From Eupeodes corollae (taxonomy: Eukaryota; Arthropoda; Insecta; Diptera; Syrphidae): DNA of 64,000 nt. Under the pieces are notes generated by a model that was not told the origin of the DNA, ran no database searches, and saw only the letters and a list, made by a program, of their open reading frames with translations. Shown piece after piece: positions 9,442 to 19,035 of this stretch (positions are counted from its first letter, which is position 1; the number at the start of each line of letters is the position of its first letter). The DNA lies in the NCBI RefSeq assembly GCF_945859685.1, contig NC_079148.1, forward strand, positions 90,711,007-90,775,006, given 5' to 3'. A program made the position numbers and the translations under genes.

Positions 9442-11975
9442 TCTCCAACACTAAAACGGCTTCGGCCTCCCTTCTTCTCCGCCTGACAAAAACTGGAGAA
9501 GATGCCGTTCTCATTCAAGAGCCCAGGATTGTGAAATCCCTGGTTCTACATTCCCAAGACTGGGACTCCTATAAGGAATCCCTCAAAAAGTATAAACAAG
9601 AACTGAGAATAGCCAAAAGATTCTCATGGAGATCCTTCTGTAACTCAATAGAAGAATCCTCGGAGCGGAGTCATCAAGGATAAGGAAGATTCTATCGACA
9701 AATCAAACCATGCCAAGTTGTCTTAAAAACTCAGATGGTACATGGACTAACTCTTGTGAAGAAACGCTAAACCTGCTACTAGTCACCCACTTCCCGGATA
9801 GCTCCCAGTCCGTTAATACAACAAACAGTCCTGGGTCGGGTATTAACTTAACTTTTTCTCAAGGCCTGGTTACAAAAGAAAAATTGACATAGGCTCTAAA
9901 TAGTTTCAAACCTTATAAATCCCCAGGTCCAGATCAAATCGTATCAGTTGAGCTACAACTTACCATTGACATAACCAATCATTGAGATGCTCTTTAAAAG
10001 TTTTATAGATCTGGTCTATATACCTCAGCGATGGAAATAAGTAAAGGTAGTTTTTATTCCCAAGGCGGGTAAATGCTCGCATGTCAACCCCAAAGATCTA
10101 AGACCTATAAGCCTATCATCATTCATTCTCAAAACTCTGGATTGATATCCATGTACGTAATACCATTAATAATAGACTATCAATGTCTTAGCACGCTTAC
10201 TGTAAAGGGAATTCGGTAGAAACAGCTTTACACACTCTGGTAAGAACTATCGAATACTCCCTTGAGCAAAAGGAATATACTATGGTTGCCTTCCTGGATA
10301 TTGAGGGCGCTTTAAACAACGGTGACACATCCGCAATCACTTCTACTATGACGACCCTAAACGTCGAATACTCACTCTGTGAGTTGATTAATCTAATTCT
10401 AAAAAGCTGGATCATCAACTCTAAGATGGGAGATTTTTGTACGAAAAGGTCTGTCGGTAGAGTCACTCCTCAAGGTGGTGTTCTGTCCCCTCTCCTGTGG
10501 AACATAGTGGTTAACGAACTGCTAATATCCGTTGAGAGGGAAGGCTACAGAGTGATTGCATATGCCGATGATGTTGATATCGCCGTCACAGGAGAACATC
10601 CTAATACACCTCCAAAACGCACTCAATATGCTCACTAGATGGGCTGACCACTGCGGACTTAGTATTAATCCTTAAAAAAACAGACCTCGTCCTTTTCACA
10701 CGGAAATACAAGATCCCAGTAATTGTACCTCCTTCAATAAAAGGCGTACCACTAATTTTTACCAATTGAAGCCAATGAATAAGTTGTAAATCTAATATTC
10801 AGGATAGAGTTGAAAAAACTACAGTAGCTCTTTTCGTTTGCAAGAAAGCCATAGGGTTTTCAACCTCGCATTACCTATTGGCTATACACATAGGTCATCC
10901 GACCAATACTTATATACGGGGTTGCAGTATGGTGGACTGCACTGGAGAATGTTACATACTACGACAAACTCAGCAGAGTCCAACGCACTGCATGCCTCTG
11001 CATAAGCGGGGCATTGAGCACCACACCCTCAGCAGCGTTAGATACTCTCTTCCATCTGACACCCCTCGACATCTTCAGTAAACAAGTGGCAGCGAGTATA
11101 GCTATAAGACTCAAAGCCTCATCTCAATGGACCAACAACAATGTACTAGAATACACTATTCCTAAACCCTAATTTTAAAAAAAATTTCCAGGTATCCATT
11201 TCAACCAGAGATGAATGGGAAACAAAAAACTCCTGGATAACAAAAGCTTTCATTTTTATACAGATGGATCCAAGACAAATGAGGGAGTTGGTAGTGGTGT
11301 GTACTAAGAAAAGCTTAATCTAAGCATCTCATTCCGCCTCCCTAATCATTGTAGCGTCTAACAAGCGGAAATTTTACCGATCAAAGAGGTTCTCTCCTGG
11401 CTTAGAGAAGACTTGATATCAACTTCTGATATCCGTGTCTTCTCTGACAGTCAGGCTGCTATTAAGTCTCTTGATGGTGTCTTAACCAAATATTAAACGG
11501 CCCTCGATTGTCGATCATCTCTTATGGAGATGGCGCAGCAATTTAACATTCACCTCTGTTGGGTGCCGGGCCACAGAGACATCACAGGACATTGTAGAAC
11601 CAATGAACTCGCTAAAAATGGAACCGTCATACCTATTTCACGTGAAAGGAAGAAGATAGGTAAACCGATAGCTATATGTAAACTTCTGCTAAAGAAACAG
11701 GTTTTGAAATAGCAAACTCTAGGTGGCACAATGTGCCAACATGCGCAGCCCAAAAACTCATATGGCCTTCATTGGACCTAAAGCGTTCTAAAGACTTGTT
11801 ATCTCAAAGCAGACTTCATATTGGCTCCCTAATAGGTGTCCTTACGGGACACTGTCTTTCACTAAGTTACAAACTTCATCTGGGAGACTACTCTTTTGAT
11901 AATCCCAGTGAACTATCTAAAAAAGATATCAAATATCTCCTTCGCTTTATAAAAAGCTTAAAATGGTTAGACTAG
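9419..11975 (+). pseudogene. LOA-like ORF2 remnant, copy B
   Basis: ORF2 starts at ATG 9419 (MLQILQINLQH). The reading jumps at about 9545 from VLIQEPRIVKS straight into the linker before RT, so the endonuclease is lost. RT blocks follow at 9940 (PGPDQIV), 10282-10340 (VAFLDIEGALNN), 10470 (TPQGGVLSPLLWN) and 10555 (AYADDVDIAV). RNase H is at 11250-11620 with YTDGSKT, FSDSQAA and PGHRDITG. The final Cys/His finger is deleted. Several frameshifts and stops are present. Confidence 0.82.
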
Positions 11976-12070
11976 TAAGAAGTAATTCTCTAGATTCATG
12001 TGGTATCACAATGGGCCTTTTCTTTTGGCTTAAGCGTGTGGATTCTGAATCCGCAGCCACTTTAACCTAA

Positions 12071-12791
12071 CCTGACCCAAAATAGACATTCTTTACAAAA
12101 CTAAAATCATACTTCGTTTTTGGTTTGAAACGTTGCTCATCTGTTGCACGTGAAGAACGCTTTTAGTTAGACCATAATTTACAAACGGACCCCTTAAATT
12201 AAATCTTTATTTCGCTTATTTTTTTGTAAATTTTGTTTTAAACTATTCTGACAAAATGTTGTGTACAGAATACCAAAAAACACGGCTAGTGATTGTCCAC
12301 ATTGCCAACTCTACAAGAATAAGTTCCTTAACAGCTGTCCAATTTTTAACCATTGCAAAAATGCCAATTACCCTTTAACATTTTTGCATTGGGTATCGAA
12401 ATACTCTAAACAAAAAATTAAGTCTAATGGGGACGTTTAACTACACAAAATCTGAATCAAAAATGATTACCGTTATGTATGAAAACCATATTATGTTGGA
12501 TAATTTTTTTAACGTTCGCCGTAGCTGCAACGTGGCATTGGAAGTTTCATATAAAAAGGTTATGTTAACTAACACTGCGCGAGCGAATGCCACCGTTTCC
12601 ACTAGGTGCCGCCCCGGAGATTCCTACAAATGATTCTATAGCTTTTATATGAAAGATATAACATAACATCGAGATGTACGGAAAGAGCTAAAAAAATATC
12701 GTTGAGTTTTTATTTTTCAAAATAATGGAGGCATTGTAGTCAAACAATTATTGTTAAGGGATGTGTGGAGTTAGAACTTAGCCCAACTTGG
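12071..12791. other. Gene-free AT-rich spacer
   Basis: An open 68-codon frame occurs at 12427-12633, but it has no recognisable domain, signal or splice context, so I do not call it. No repeat is recognised. Confidence 0.4.
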
Positions 12792-12856
12792 GGTCTCCAT
12801 TGAACATTTCTGATGACATGACTATCGGCCTGTCATCAGATAATCAAATAGAGACC
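12792..12856. repeat. Short imperfect hairpin
   Basis: TCTGATGACA (12809-12818) pairs with TGTCATCAGA (12831-12840), and GGTCTC (12792-12797) pairs with GAGACC (12851-12856), all about one centre near 12824. It may be a remnant of a miniature element or an incidental stem-loop. Confidence 0.5.
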
Positions 12857-13025
12857 AATAATTCAACATCCAGTACATGATCCGGTCATCGCAGTTTGGA
12901 TTTTTCGAGGGTATCAAAATCCTGTCATCAAATTTGACGTGTGTAGTGGTAGGCGTCCATTTCCTACAATATTTTTGAAATCAAAACTTTATTTCGTTTA
13001 AATTGTCGTTGAGTGACTAAATTCA

Positions 13026-13206
13026 TTAACTCAAAGTTATCTTTACTAGGCACAGAACAGCTTCAAAGCTGTCGACCGACATCCCACTAAAATTCTTATA
13101 GTCTACACCGTCCTCCCATAGTAAGTCCTTGAGTAAGTGCGCCTCCAAATCATGAAGTTCCCTTGCTTCGAGAAATGGATTCACCCAAAACCAATAACTA
13201 TCGCCA
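13026..13206 (-). pseudogene. PIF/Harbinger transposase N-terminal exon fragment
   Basis: On the minus strand an acceptor-like sequence (atctttag) precedes an open frame of ~58 codons: a WFWVNPFLEARELHD motif, then EAHLLKDLLWEDGVDYKNFS, then MSVDSFEAVLCLVK, before a stop at 13028-13026. The pattern W(V)(N/H)P(F/Y)L..R...(G)...L..EL...D...Y..(F)..M....F..LL is the N-terminal region of Harbinger/PIF transposases. The catalytic DDE part is absent, so this is a remnant. Confidence 0.6.
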
Positions 13207-13874
13207 CTAAAGATAAATCAACAAAAAAATAAACAACATATTAACCGTTTCTAATGTCAAATGTGACATTTGAAGTTGTTCTTGGCAAGACATCATACCT
13301 ATGCCCAGTCAAAAAAAAAAAAATAGTGGATTGTGGGAGAGAAGCTGAATTGGATTTTACTCTTGTGGAGCCTCAGGGTAAGAAAAATCGTTTAATGTAG
13401 TTAAATTATTTTACCATAATATAAGTGTAATTTAAAAAGTAGTTGCACTGAAATAGACCTGTCTCAGGTTTAATACCAGCCCTTAAACGAAGTGGCCATC
13501 GACCTGTAGTGACACGCACTGGTTCTATTAATATTTTAGATAAATGCTTTTGTCAATTCCTTTTTAATAACCAACAAATTCCTGTGAAAAGTCTTATAGA
13601 CACGCTCTCCAATTTTTACCACACAAAATAATCTTAAGGATTAAATTATGGACTTCCTGAGAGACAATTTTGAGCTTCTTTAAAAAGTACGATATTTACC
13701 CTAAGGCACTTTTATGTTGTCTAGGCTTGTTTGTCTCACCAGAGTCTTGTAGAAGATTCCATTTATCTCTATTGAAAAGGGTATTTGGAACAACTTAACC
13801 GTTTTCACATTCGTTCCTTACTTTGATGTTCAATCGAAGAAGCATGGTGGTGGTTATGTTTGACCTTATCTGAT
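13207..13874. other. Gene-free spacer
   Basis: No coding sequence is supported. It contains an A-run at about 13311-13323. Confidence 0.35.
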
Positions 13875-13888
13875 TCCGGAGCATTATT

Positions 13889-14206
13889 AAAATAAAATAA
13901 ATAAATTGGGTGGCGCAACAGTCTATTGTGAACCAGGCCCTAGTGACTTACAACTCTCAACCATTCCTGTGTGCGAGTACTGTTGTCAGGAATGGAAGGG
14001 ACCTACAATTGTATGCCGAATCCGAACGGCTAATTTGAGAAAACACTTATTCATGACAAGAATTACTCTTGAAGGATTTGTCAATTCCTCGCAAGAGGCA
14101 GTACCCGCTAAAGTTTTTTTTTTTTACTTAAGGTGGCGCAGGCAGGGATTGAACCCAAGACCCCTTGCATGACAGTCCAACGCACTAACCATCATGCCAC
14201 GGGTAC
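13889..14206 (-). mobile_element. tRNA-derived SINE, copy 1 (full length, 14-bp TSD)
   Basis: On the minus strand the element begins TACCCGTGGCATGATGG. It holds a pol III A box (TGGTTAGTGCG, complement of 14181-14191) and B box (GGTTCAATCCC, complement of 14145-14155). A non-tRNA body follows, and then a tail ending TGTTGCGCCACCCAATTTAT plus A/T-rich sequence. It is flanked by identical 14-bp target-site duplications, TCCGGAGCATTATT, at 13875-13888 and 14207-14220. This is a clean retroposition signature. Confidence 0.88.
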
Positions 14207-14220
14207 TCCGGAGCATTATT

Positions 14221-14719
14221 GCAGTTCCCATTATTGAGAAAATAAGTCAACCATTTTATATCAAACGGATGTCTTGAGCGACAAGGTCTTGAAGTTGTGT
14301 AACAGAATTTATGGTATAACTAGTAACATATGTTGTAGTTCCTTGAATGTAATTTTTAGAATTACAATTTAAAAACTAACTTTTTAATTTTTCAAAAATA
14401 TACGAAACTTTATTTTAATTATTCTAGGTTAGAATTGCTTTATGCACCAGCACAATGTTAGTTCTTTTGGCTCTTACTCTTTTTATACCCACTCGGGTGA
14501 AAGACGTTAATACGTTATTGCAATGAACGAGAGAAAAACGGAAATGCAAAATGTCTTCATCTGCATTCTGTACTGTATTTTCACATGGTTTTCTTAAAAT
14601 TGAGGTTTAGATTTTGATAGATAACATTGATGTTTTTTTATAGATAAAATCGAGCTTTGCGTATGAATGCCTTATTTAAGGTGTGTGCACATCCACTACA
14701 TCAATTAATACACAGGGTG
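14221..14719. other. Gene-free spacer
   Basis: AT-rich; nothing recognised. It may contain decayed LTR sequence of the adjacent gypsy fragment, but no LTR pair was found. Confidence 0.35.
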
Positions 14720-15905
14720 CTGGCTAAAGACGATCGATTGAAACCTACAAGCTCTTGTTTTTCATTTGGATAACGATTACAGCGTCGTATGACGTTGTTT
14801 GGTCTTTCGTATGGAGGCGTGAGGCCGTTTTTCACTTTGTAAACTCTGACAAAAATTTGTTTACACTCGTTGTGTTTTGGAATGAAAATGTCTTGGTTTA
14901 CTTATATGGTATCTGTTGGGATGAGATTTTTCATCGCATTGCGGATTTTTTCAATTAGAACGTGTGGAGAGCTTTGCTTGTTGTTGTTACCAACACAAAT
15001 TTCACCAAGCAGTCTCAGAATCTGCCCATAAACGATTTCTGCTGCAGAAGAATTTAAGTCTTGTTTGCCTGCACAGCGAATTCCTAATAGGATTATTGGG
15101 AGTTCTGAGCTCCAATTGATGGTGTTACATCTGGCTTTCAATGAACATTTTAATTGTCTGTACGTAGTGATGTTTAAAGGAGTACAAAAACGGGCTTCAT
15201 GGTTTTCGACAAATTCTTTTGCGATTAAACTAGGCGTTATATCAACAAGAGGATAGGCTATTGGCCAACGCGTGAACCTGGCTACGGCGTTGAGAATGTA
15301 AGAAAAACCATTGGAGGAAGGAAGAGGCCCTACCAAGGCTATGTTAATGTGATCGAATCGACCTGTTGATACTTTGAATCTAACGTATTTGGACTTGGTA
15401 TGCCTTTGCACTTTGGATTTTTGACATCCTATGCATGACTTCGTCCACTCGTTGATGTTCTTATTCATGTTTGGCCAGAAGTATCGTTGTGAAACCAATT
15501 TTCAAGTTGTGCGAATGCTTGGATGAGAAATCCCTTGAAAGGTTGTAAGAACATAAACACTCAAATAAGAAGGGACGATTCTTGTTGGTTGAAGTTTCGC
15601 AATAAATATTCACATTGGGAAATTTAAATTCTTTAAGTAAAAAGTTAGAAGTTTTCTTTGAGTTTTCATTTTTTAACAGGTTTTGTAACTCTTTATAGGT
15701 AGACTGAAGCTTGGCAACGGTCTCTAAATCAAGTCCGAAACACCTGTTAGCGGCGACTTAATCAATGCGGGAGAAGGCATCAGCGACGACATTGTCTTAG
15801 CCCTTGATGTGCTGGATAACAGAAGTTAACTGAGTAATGAAATCAAGGTGGCGCGTCTGCCCTGGACTTTGTTTGGTTTTGCTTGTTAATGCGAAGGAAA
15901 AAAGA
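14720..15905 (-). pseudogene. Ty3/gypsy pol fragment (RNase H end, integrase, C-terminal domain)
   Basis: Read on the minus strand from about 15905: an RNase H terminus (RHLDFITQ, then DNVVADAFSRID after a stop) followed by the integrase zinc region and core at 15498-14902 (YFWPNMNKNINEWTKSCIGC, then VGPLPSSNGFSYI, then LGIRCAGKQDLN). The core has an internal deletion between LNITT and RQLKCSLK that removes the DRG...E segment. Residues expected to be Asp read Ala (VARFTRW). A frameshift near 14900 leads into the C-terminal domain (LTPPYER). LTRs and gag are not seen. It is a dead pol remnant. Confidence 0.85.
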
Positions 15906-16408
15906 ATTGTCACCTCGAATATGTCACGAACAAAAAAAGATTGATTCTCCAAAATAATTGGCTGCGTTTATTCTCGTGTTGGATAGGATATCTTCGATAG
16001 CTGGATTTTTAGATACCTTGTTGAACGAATTGGATAGCTGTCAAACAATAAAAACAACTTTCAGATGTTCAAAAAAAGCAGAGAAACATTTAAGCTTCGA
16101 AGTCAAAATTGTTGAAAAATAAAACATTTAATGGATAATTCTGAACTGATTCGTCGGACGAACTTTTGCAATTTCTTGAAAAATTGTTCTTCGCGGGTTT
16201 TTGGGTTTCGGAGCTGGTCCTTTCTCTTTCTGCACTCCTCCAAGAAGTCTATTATGTACAGAACATCCCCAAATACAACTTCAACTAACATTTTGTATCT
16301 TTCTGTCTACCAACAAATACAAAAAGCTGAAATCAGTTTTCGAGTTTCTTGAAATTCAACCATGTGTTGAACCAGCTGTTCTGTTAGATATCTACATACC
16401 CCAGAAAT
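15906..16408. other. Gene-free spacer
   Basis: Short overlapping frames occur on both strands at 16103-16446, with no recognisable domain. Nothing is called. Confidence 0.35.
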
Positions 16409-16908
16409 TGGGCAGGTTCAGACGACATAAGGGACTTGAAAGTTAGGCAAGTTTTTAGTATATGATCGGCCAGCTGCCAAACAATTGCCTTCCAATTAAG
16501 GCGACTTTAATGGAAAGCTGACTAGAAAGTTAGTCAAGAAAAATCTCCCTACCTATCAAGTCAAGTCTACTACTATTAAAATAACAGTTGATAATGTTTT
16601 TTCATTCAACTAAAAGCTGACCTTTATTACTCTATGATTTATTTTATTTCTGCTTAACTTTCTGTAAAAGGTTTCCTTGTCAATTTGACAATGACATAAC
16701 TAATATTGCTTTACAATACAAAATACAAATTGTGGTTGACTTGTAGCTTGCCTGAGAAGTGTTTTTAAGACGGTAATTTTGTTGGTGTACTCAACTTAAA
16801 GTAGAGATTTGCGAAGTAAAGTTTTGAATTTGAAATTTATGACGCTTGAAAAACTAACCATTTGCCTTGTTCAAAACTTACGTCCCTTATGTTGGCTGAA
16901 CTTGCCCA
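16409..16908. repeat. MITE-like element with ~45-bp inverted ends
   Basis: The left end reads TGGGCAGGTTCAGACGACAT followed by AAGGGAC. The right end on the minus strand reads TGGGCAAGTTCAGCCAACAT followed by AAGGGAC. The interior of about 410 bp is non-coding. It fits a non-autonomous DNA transposon of ~500 bp; the superfamily is unknown. Confidence 0.65.
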
Positions 16909-17034
16909 TTCTTGGATACCTTTGGATTTCTTTTTTGACATCTCCGCTGTTTTTGATCAGCTGTTATTTTACACGTAAAATCCGGAAACCCTATCTATCC
17001 AAGATTGAAGGAAACAATTGTGTGAATGAAGACT

Positions 17035-17510
17035 AAAGTTTTTGACATCTGATGAAATTTTGAGAAAAGTTGAATTGACAGTTGTTTTACAAAACATAAA
17101 AACCTAAACAAAACATTACTGAAAGTTGGTAAAAATTGATTTTCGATGCAATAACTTTTCAAAAATTTGCTTCAACTAATTTCACCTTACAGAAAATATT
17201 GTTTTGGACATTCAGTAAAAATTTCATAAAGGAATTTTTTTTTCCAAAAAATTCAAATCTAATAAATAATAATAAAAAAATTGCAAAATATTGGTTTTCA
17301 ACTAAAAATCTCGTAAGCAATTTCATCATATGTAAAATATTGTTGGTAATTTTTAGTTAATTATTTAAAAAATTCAACTGAAAACTTTCTTAGCAAATCA
17401 GGGAAACCTTAAGAATACATATTTTAATATATTCTTTAGCAAGACAAATGGACAGAAGGGAAGGAAAGTTATAAGTTTGGGTCTCATTACAGAATCTTGT
17501 TTACTTTCCA
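17035..17510 (+). repeat. Diverged copy of the ~173-bp repeat element (array 1)
   Basis: It starts TTTTTGACATCTGATGAAAT and has the unit hallmarks (GAATTGACAG, CCTAAACAAA, TGATTTTCGA, TTTTCAAAAATTTG). It closes with AGCAAGACAAATGGACAGA and GGGTCTCATTACAGAATCTT. The same start and end motifs bound the larger array at 18035-19035. Confidence 0.6.
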
Positions 17511-17599
17511 TAGGAAGTTATTGTAATGGGTCCGATTTGTCAAATTGAAAATTTTGACATTTCTCGACGTTTCAAGGTCCCTAGAGTCGAATTAAAAGA

Positions 17600-17700
17600 T
17601 TTTTAAAAAGATGTCTGTGCGTGCGTGTGCACGTACGTTCGTACGTCCGTATGCCCGTTCGTCAGTATGTTCGCGACGTTTTTTCGTCGTCCATAGCTCA
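17600..17700 (+). repeat. Degenerate TACGTNCG-rich simple repeat
   Basis: A run of short GTGCG, TACGT and TCCGTA-like units (17606-17665) leads into TTTTTCGTCGTCCATAGCTC. It lies between the two related arrays and is probably part of the same composite repeat. Confidence 0.5.
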
Positions 17701-18034
17701 AGAACCAGAAGAGAAATTGATTTCAAATAAATTTTGTTATACATATCATAAGGCAGAAAAATGCAGAAAGGGCTCTCAAAAAATTAACGTGGGAGGTTTT
17801 TTTACCATAGCAGTTTGAAAAAATGTGCAAATTTTGGTTAACCCTAAATATCTTACGAACCAAAAACGCTAGAGAATTAGATTTTATATAATACATTGTA
17901 ATGTGATATCAAAGAAAAAAATCCATTTAACGTTTTTTTTATAAATCAAAAAAACTGAAGAAAAAAATTTGTCACGTCCAAAATTTTATTACTAAAATAT
18001 GATTTCATCTCCAAAACAATTTCTTGCACCGAAG

Positions 18035-19035
18035 AATAATGTTTTTTGACATCTGATAAAATGTTGAGAAAAATCGAATTGACAGTTTTTACAAAAAAAA
18101 CCTAAAAAAAAGAATTAATAAAAGTTGGTATAAATTGATTTTCGACTCAAATATCTTTTCAAAACTTTGAGATAATGGTTTTAATTTATTTTTATCGTTC
18201 AAAAAATATTGTTGTCAGCATTCAGTAAAATTTTGAAAAAAAATCGAATTGACAGTTTTTTTTACAAAAAACTAAAAACCTAAAAAAATTAACAAAAGTT
18301 GGTAAGAAATGATTTTCGACTCAAATATCTTTTCAAAAATTTGAGATAATAGCTTTTAACTAATTTTTACTTTTAAGAAATGTTGTTTTCAACATACGGA
18401 CAAATTTTGAGAAAAATCGAATTAATAGTTTTTTTACAAAAAATAAAAACCTAAACAAAAATGTATAAAAGTTTGTAAAAATTGATTTTAGCCTTAAATA
18501 TCTTTTCAAAAATTGTAGATATTGGCTTTAAACTACTTTTATCTTTCAAAAAATATTGTTGTTAACATTAAGTAAGATTTTGAAAAAAAAATCGAATTGA
18601 CAGTTTTTGTACAAACAATTAAAAACCTAAAAAAAATTAACAAAACTTGGTACAAATTGATTTTCGACTCAAATATTTTTTTCAAAAATTTGAAATATTG
18701 GCTTCAAACTAATTTTATCTTATAAGAAATATTGTTTTCAACATTCAGTAAAATTTTGAAAAAAATCGAATCGACAGTTTTTTTTTACAAAAAATAAAAC
18801 TCTAAAAAAAACCCAATACTAAAACTTGGTAAAAATTTACTTTCGACTCAAATAGCTTTTCAAAAATTGAAAATATTAGCTTTAAACTTATTTTATTTCA
18901 CAGAACATATTGTTTTCGATATTCAGTTTCACAAAGAAAACAAAATAGTACGCAAATTTGGTAAAAACTTTTAAGCAAGACAAATGGACAAACGGGATGG
19001 GTAGTTATCAGTGTGGGTCGCATCCCAGCCTCTTT
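18035..19035 (+). repeat. Tandem repeat array, ~173-bp unit, ~5 units (array 2)
   Basis: The anchor GAATTGACAG or a close variant recurs at 18076, 18246, 18419, 18594 and 18768, giving spacings of 170, 173, 175 and 174. Each unit carries a T-run, ACAAAAAA..AAAACCTAAA, an (A)ATTGATTTTCGACTCAAAT block, CTTTTCAAAAATT and TATTGTTNTCAACATTCAGT. The array ends at AGCAAGACAAATGGACAAAC and GGGTCGCATCCCAGCCTCTT. It has no coding potential. The shared end motif with two other loci suggests a mobile, satellite-bearing element rather than a local satellite. Confidence 0.75.

Larger units (their letters stand above)
8594..12070 (+). mobile_element. LOA-like non-LTR retrotransposon, copy B (degenerate)
   Basis: The domain order is as in copy A, but B belongs to a second subfamily that matches copy C most closely. 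The foldback element abuts or interrupts its ORF1 5' region. The 3' UTR carries GATTCATGTGGTATCACAAT and ends in AACCTAACCT at 12062-12070. The whole endonuclease and part of the C-terminal domain are deleted. Confidence 0.85.

Noticed and set aside
12427..12633. 68-codon open frame
   Set aside because: No domain, signal peptide, promoter or splice evidence; frames of this length are common by chance.
14140..14206. tRNA gene on the minus strand
   Set aside because: A and B boxes are present, but the sequence is joined to a SINE body and tail with target duplications, and the tRNA fold is degraded.
16103..16446. Overlapping open frames near 16.2 kb
   Set aside because: No recognisable protein features, and they overlap each other on both strands in AT-rich DNA.
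18035..19035. CRISPR-like array
   Set aside because: Units are ~173 bp, contiguous and diverged, without short repeats separated by unique spacers; the DNA is eukaryotic.
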